DNA from: Planctomycetaceae bacterium
GTDB taxonomy: Bacteria; Planctomycetota; Planctomycetia; Pirellulales; Thermoguttaceae
Length of the DNA stretch: 8,707 bases
Reading direction: 5' to 3'
Assembly: GCA_003532715.1 (NCBI GenBank)
Contig: DOEZ01000299.1
Location: 1 to 8,707 of the forward strand
The position numbers were made by a program, and so were the translations under genes. Each line of letters opens with the position of its first letter. Positions within the stretch are counted from its first letter, which is position 1. The notes under the pieces were generated by a model that worked only from the letters and a program-made list of their open reading frames with translations, did not search any database and was not told the DNA's origin. Below, in pieces: positions 5,662-8,707 of the stretch.

Positions 5662-8022
5662 ATGCGGCCATGCAATTACAAAACGACTCGCGGCCGTTAC
5701 TTTCGCCCGCTTCGCGTCGAATCGCTCGAAAGCAGGCAGATGTTGTCGGCCTATCCCGAACTGCCCGGCATGATCCTGGTCGACTCACTGCCGGGCCGGT
5801 TCCGCGATCAGATCGTCTATCTCGATTTCGATGGCGAGGAGAATGTCGCGTACCACGGTCCGATTACGATCGAAGACATCGATGTTCCCGCGCTGAAAGC
5901 ACGCGATGATTGGGCCGGCCGCGAGGACGAACTCCTGGCGAGCATCGTCGCGCGGTTGGAAGCCACGTTTGCCGGCACGGGGATCGTCTTCACTACGGCT
6001 CGGCCCGCCGAAGGCGCCGAGTTCTCGACGATCTACATCGGTGGCGATGACTCGGCTTTCCGGCAGCAGGGTTCGTTTCTTGGGCTGGCCGAACAAGTCG
6101 ACGCGGGCAATGACAGCCGGAGCGACTGCGCGTTCGTTTTCGCCGAGTCCGTGCTTCAATCCACCGGAGGTCCCAGTCTGTTTGATGTGATTCTCCACGA
6201 AACGGGGCATTTGCTTGGATATGCGCATTCGGAACCAGCGGCCGCTTGGAGCGAAAGCCCCCTGGCCGACGTGGCCCATCTGACGGACACCCATGAGTTT
6301 ATCGCGCAGCAGGCCGGCGAGCTCTACCTTGCGCTATTCGGAGTTCCCGGCGTCGAGCTCCAGTTTGAAGATTACTTAACCGCGCCGACGACCAGTTCGT
6401 GGGATACCGGCAACAGCATCCGCGAAGGCACGGTCGACGAAGACGCCGCGTGGTACATGTTGCGGTCGATGGATCATTTTTGCGAGGGCGGAGACGGCAA
6501 CGAGTTGTTTGACGGAATTCTGTTCTACGGCTCCGCCTACACCAAGGCCGCGGACAGCAACTACCCCAACGCCGTGAATTATTACAGCTCCGGGTCGATA
6601 ACCAGTGCTTACTACTGGCTCGGCCGCACCATGCACCTGCTTCAAGACATGACCGTTCCGGCGCACGTCCACAACGACCAGCACGCGCTGGGCGACGACG
6701 AGTACGAGGACAATGCGGGCGGCCAGGCGGCCTATTTCGATTTTGATCAGGACGATAGCTGGGATTTCCAGCAATGGGGAGGCGACTGGTCGAGTCCCGA
6801 ATGGCTCTGGGACCGCAGCGACGATTACCCCACCTTGGAGTCGCTGTTTCGCGAAACGACCGACTACACCGACGACTACGACAGCGACGACTACCCGGGC
6901 GACTGGCACAACGGCGCCGCCGGCGACGAATTCCCGCCGGCCCGACTCGAACAACTCGATCGATCCCACCACGCCGTCTGGGCCAGTGATTACGTGACGG
7001 GCAACGGGAGCGAACTTACGGCCGCGGAGGTCCAGTACCTGGCTCGGGACCTGGGGACCTGGGCCGTCGAGCAGTGCGCCATGTTCATGCGCTATTTCTT
7101 TAACGATCTCGGCGAAGTTCTTGTCATTCCGGCGGACGTTCACGTCGAAAGCACCTCGACCAACAGCGTGCGGATCGACTGGAATGACGCGACTGGCGCC
7201 GATGGATACGCGGTTTACCGTTCGACGGCCGCGGACACGGGTTTTGGCTTTCTGGACTCGACGTCGTCTTCGTACTACGACGACAGCGAGTTGGCCGCGG
7301 GCACTCCCTATTTCTACCGAATCTACGCGTATAACGCCGTTGCGGGCCTGGGAAGCGGCCATGCGAGCATCTCGGCCGTCACGCTGCCACGACTGCCTGG
7401 CGACGCCAACGGCAGCGGCGCGGTCGATGCGGACGATGCGAAGATTCTGGCGAGCAACTGGGGCAAGTCGGGCATGACGTGGGCCGACGGCGATTTCAAC
7501 ACCGACGGCGTGGTCAACGCCATTGACGCGGCCATTCTGGCGGCCCATTTCGGGGCAACGCTCCCGCCGCCTGGCGAAGCGACGCCGAGCGAGCCGTTGG
7601 CGCCGTCCGAGCCGATGGCACCCGTCGAGACGCCCGTCGAACCGGTTGTTGTTGATGTGAGTCGGCTTATTGGTCCGCTGCCGGTGGGGAATACGTCATC
7701 GGCTTGGCAGCCGATTCAGGCGGTCCGACGGACCGCCGGACTTGGAACGCAACAGAGGGCTTACGCCCTCCACGCAGTGGACCTCCGCTCGCCTGAGGAA
7801 TTGCTCATCGAGACGACACCCGAATCGTCAGCAGCCGCACTGGACGCGGCCTTGGCAGAAGAGTACGGTCCGGCGCAAGTTGGGCATGAACAGACAACGG
7901 CGCTGTTGAACCGCCACGCCGCTTGGTCGAGCATGGTCGCTAGGCGGCAGGCCAATCGCCGGGATGCCGGAGACCTGGGCCGAGCCGAGCTGGCGGTGGA
8001 TCGGCTGATGGCGGGACGTTGA
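5662..8022 (+). CDS. Secreted metzincin + zinc phospholipase C/P1-nuclease-like fusion with FnIII and dockerin
   Basis: This 786-aa protein appears to join two zinc enzymes. Residues 1-30 carry the planctomycete export-type motif (VESLESRQMLSA, 19-30). Residues ~35-195 are a metzincin-like domain (QIVYLDFDG; H179-E-T-G-H183-L-L-G-Y-A-H189-S). No Met-turn is visible. Residues ~196-485 resemble zinc-dependent phospholipase C/P1 nuclease: Trp196, His211 (THEFI), Asp259, His272 (DHF), H325-LLQ-D329-MTVPA-H335, then DDEYE with Glu349. The H-x3-D-x5-H spacing equals that of alpha-toxin (126/130/136). Residues ~490-576 are fibronectin type III. Residues 580-631 are a type I dockerin with two calcium loops (D581/N583/S585/D592 and D611/N613/D615/D622). 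A Pro-rich linker and a tail ending in LMAGR follow. Substrates are unknown; extracellular lipid or nucleic acid breakdown is inference. It has its own promoter, and its 3' end is duplicated upstream. Confidence 0.88.
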   Translation: MRPCNYKTTRGRYFRPLRVESLESRQMLSAYPELPGMILVDSLPGRFRDQIVYLDFDGEENVAYHGPITIEDIDVPALKARDDWAGREDELLASIVARLEATFAGTGIVFTTARPAEGAEFSTIYIGGDDSAFRQQGSFLGLAEQVDAGNDSRSDCAFVFAESVLQSTGGPSLFDVILHETGHLLGYAHSEPAAAWSESPLADVAHLTDTHEFIAQQAGELYLALFGVPGVELQFEDYLTAPTTSSWDTGNSIREGTVDEDAAWYMLRSMDHFCEGGDGNELFDGILFYGSAYTKAADSNYPNAVNYYSSGSITSAYYWLGRTMHLLQDMTVPAHVHNDQHALGDDEYEDNAGGQAAYFDFDQDDSWDFQQWGGDWSSPEWLWDRSDDYPTLESLFRETTDYTDDYDSDDYPGDWHNGAAGDEFPPARLEQLDRSHHAVWASDYVTGNGSELTAAEVQYLARDLGTWAVEQCAMFMRYFFNDLGEVLVIPADVHVESTSTNSVRIDWNDATGADGYAVYRSTAADTGFGFLDSTSSSYYDDSELAAGTPYFYRIYAYNAVAGLGSGHASISAVTLPRLPGDANGSGAVDADDAKILASNWGKSGMTWADGDFNTDGVVNAIDAAILAAHFGATLPPPGEATPSEPLAPSEPMAPVETPVEPVVVDVSRLIGPLPVGNTSSAWQPIQAVRRTAGLGTQQRAYALHAVDLRSPEELLIETTPESSAAALDAALAEEYGPAQVGHEQTTALLNRHAAWSSMVARRQANRRDAGDLGRAELAVDRLMAGR

Positions 8023-8046
8023 TGTTGATGGGCGAAACGTTGCGAG
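7942..8046 (+). repeat. Direct repeat partner of 5392-5496 (3' end of the dockerin gene)
   Basis: This is the intact-gene copy of the 105-bp segment. It includes the last 27 codons with the TGA at 8020-8022 and 24 bp downstream. The two copies are in direct orientation, start points 2550 bp apart, and bracket the promoter and almost the whole gene. The minus-strand DUF2961-like remnant begins where this similarity ends. Confidence 0.75.
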
Positions 8047-8707
8047 CCATGGGTTGGTCGGGATCATCGCCGGCTGGATCGACAACGCCGAATAAGCGAT
8101 GAGTGGTCGGATCGCCCTGAAACGGTTCATGGTGGATTTCGTGGCTGATTTCGGTGTCGTCCGGGTCGATTCCCGTCAATTGGAATTGGATTGACTCGAA
8201 GAACGGCATCGGAGAATAACAGGCCAACTCCACGTGCTTTTTCTCGTAGTCGAACCGGACGCTGATCGGCAGGCCCCTCACCCGAATTCTCGTTCATTGC
8301 CGTTGTAGAACGTGCCGGTGCCGTGGAATATACATAAGGGGGCGTCGATCGAGGGGTGTGCGGCGTCGTCCCACGTGACACGCAGCCGGACTCACTCCAG
8401 GTCGATCGCTTCGTCCATGGGCAGTGTCATCGTCAAGGCGCGAATGACCGCCGAACCACGTATTTCCGCCAGCAATAACCGCTCCTTGTCCAACACGACC
8501 TTTCCGGTTTTCCGTTGAATGTCGCGAGGGGCGATGTCCGTGCCCGCGCTGTTTAGCAGGTCCAACACGTCCTTATCGGGACTCTGGCTGATATCCCACG
8601 ACCGCAATGGTTGCGAGAGAGTTTCCTCTTCGGCGAACAAGTGGTCGATGTAGTAACCGGTCCCGTAAAACATTTGGCCGTAGGAAATCCGCAGCGACTC
8701 TCGAAAA
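8047..8707 (-). pseudogene. DUF2961-like protein, broken and truncated (5' end outside window)
   Basis: Read from the right edge on the minus strand, a DUF2961-like protein can be followed across three pieces: FRESLRISYG...TGYYIDHLF, KVVLDKERLLLAEIRGSAVI, then LRVTWDDAAHPSIDAPL and, in another frame, VELACYSPMPFFESIQFQL...EISHEIHHEPF. The order WDD-x-P-S-I-D-A-P-L, then an MPF motif, is that of the family, which is a presumed carbohydrate-active double jelly-roll group. A TGA at 8392-8394 interrupts the frame (an arginine CGA to TGA change would explain it). A one-base loss in the CCC run at 8281-8283 (plus-strand bases) shifts the frame. The C-terminal half is missing: recognisable sequence fades near 8120 and stops at the 8046 repeat boundary. 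The family call is moderate; the broken state is clear, unless these are sequencing errors. Confidence 0.65.

Noticed and set aside
6376..7548. Minus-strand open frame of 390 codons
   Set aside because: It mirrors the metzincin/PLC-like gene, whose plus-strand frame has clear domains. The predicted protein is Val/Arg/Gly-rich without motifs, typical of antisense frames in GC-rich DNA.

Overview
The window looks like chromosomal DNA of a GC-rich planctomycete, most likely from the Pirellulales. The best evidence is a secreted protein with the planctomycete N-terminal signature (VESLESRQMLSA), a metzincin domain, a type I dockerin and a proline-rich tail. A leftover RHS core, a broken DUF2961-like gene and extragenic palindromes fit such a genome. 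This placement is inference from sequence features only.

Layout, left to right. (1) Positions 2-451: C-terminal end of an unrecognised gene entering from the left edge, followed 55 bp later by a uroporphyrinogen-decarboxylase/cobamide-methyltransferase superfamily gene (507-1703). (2) Positions 1719-1936: two head-to-tail copies of a 107-bp palindromic element, each bounded by CTAG, which separate that gene from the next operon. (3) Positions 1997-4789: a compact tripartite TRAP transporter operon. It encodes a DctP-type binding protein, a DctQ-type small membrane subunit and a DctM-type large permease, with overlapping genes (59-bp overlap, then ATGA) that suggest translational coupling. (4) Positions 4790-5539: no intact gene. 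It holds a perfect 23-bp inverted repeat, a minus-strand RHS C-terminal core remnant, and a 105-bp copy of the 3' end of the next gene. (5) Positions 5540-8022: a strong sigma70-like promoter and an intact 786-aa secreted protein. It joins a metzincin domain to a zinc-dependent phospholipase C/P1-nuclease-like domain, then a fibronectin type III domain, a type I dockerin and a tail. (6) Positions 8047-8707: a minus-strand DUF2961-like pseudogene with a nonsense codon and a frameshift, cut off at the end of the duplicated segment.

How the parts relate. The TRAP genes form one uptake system for an unidentified organic acid. The URO-D-like gene lies upstream but is separated by the palindromic repeats, so a shared pathway is only a guess. 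The right half looks like a rearranged accessory region: one intact exported enzyme between three decayed fragments and flanked by direct repeats of its own 3' end. The most novel item is that exported fusion. The Trp that would have to be an N-terminus in a phospholipase C-type zinc site lies directly after the protease domain, which suggests that processing may activate the second enzyme.
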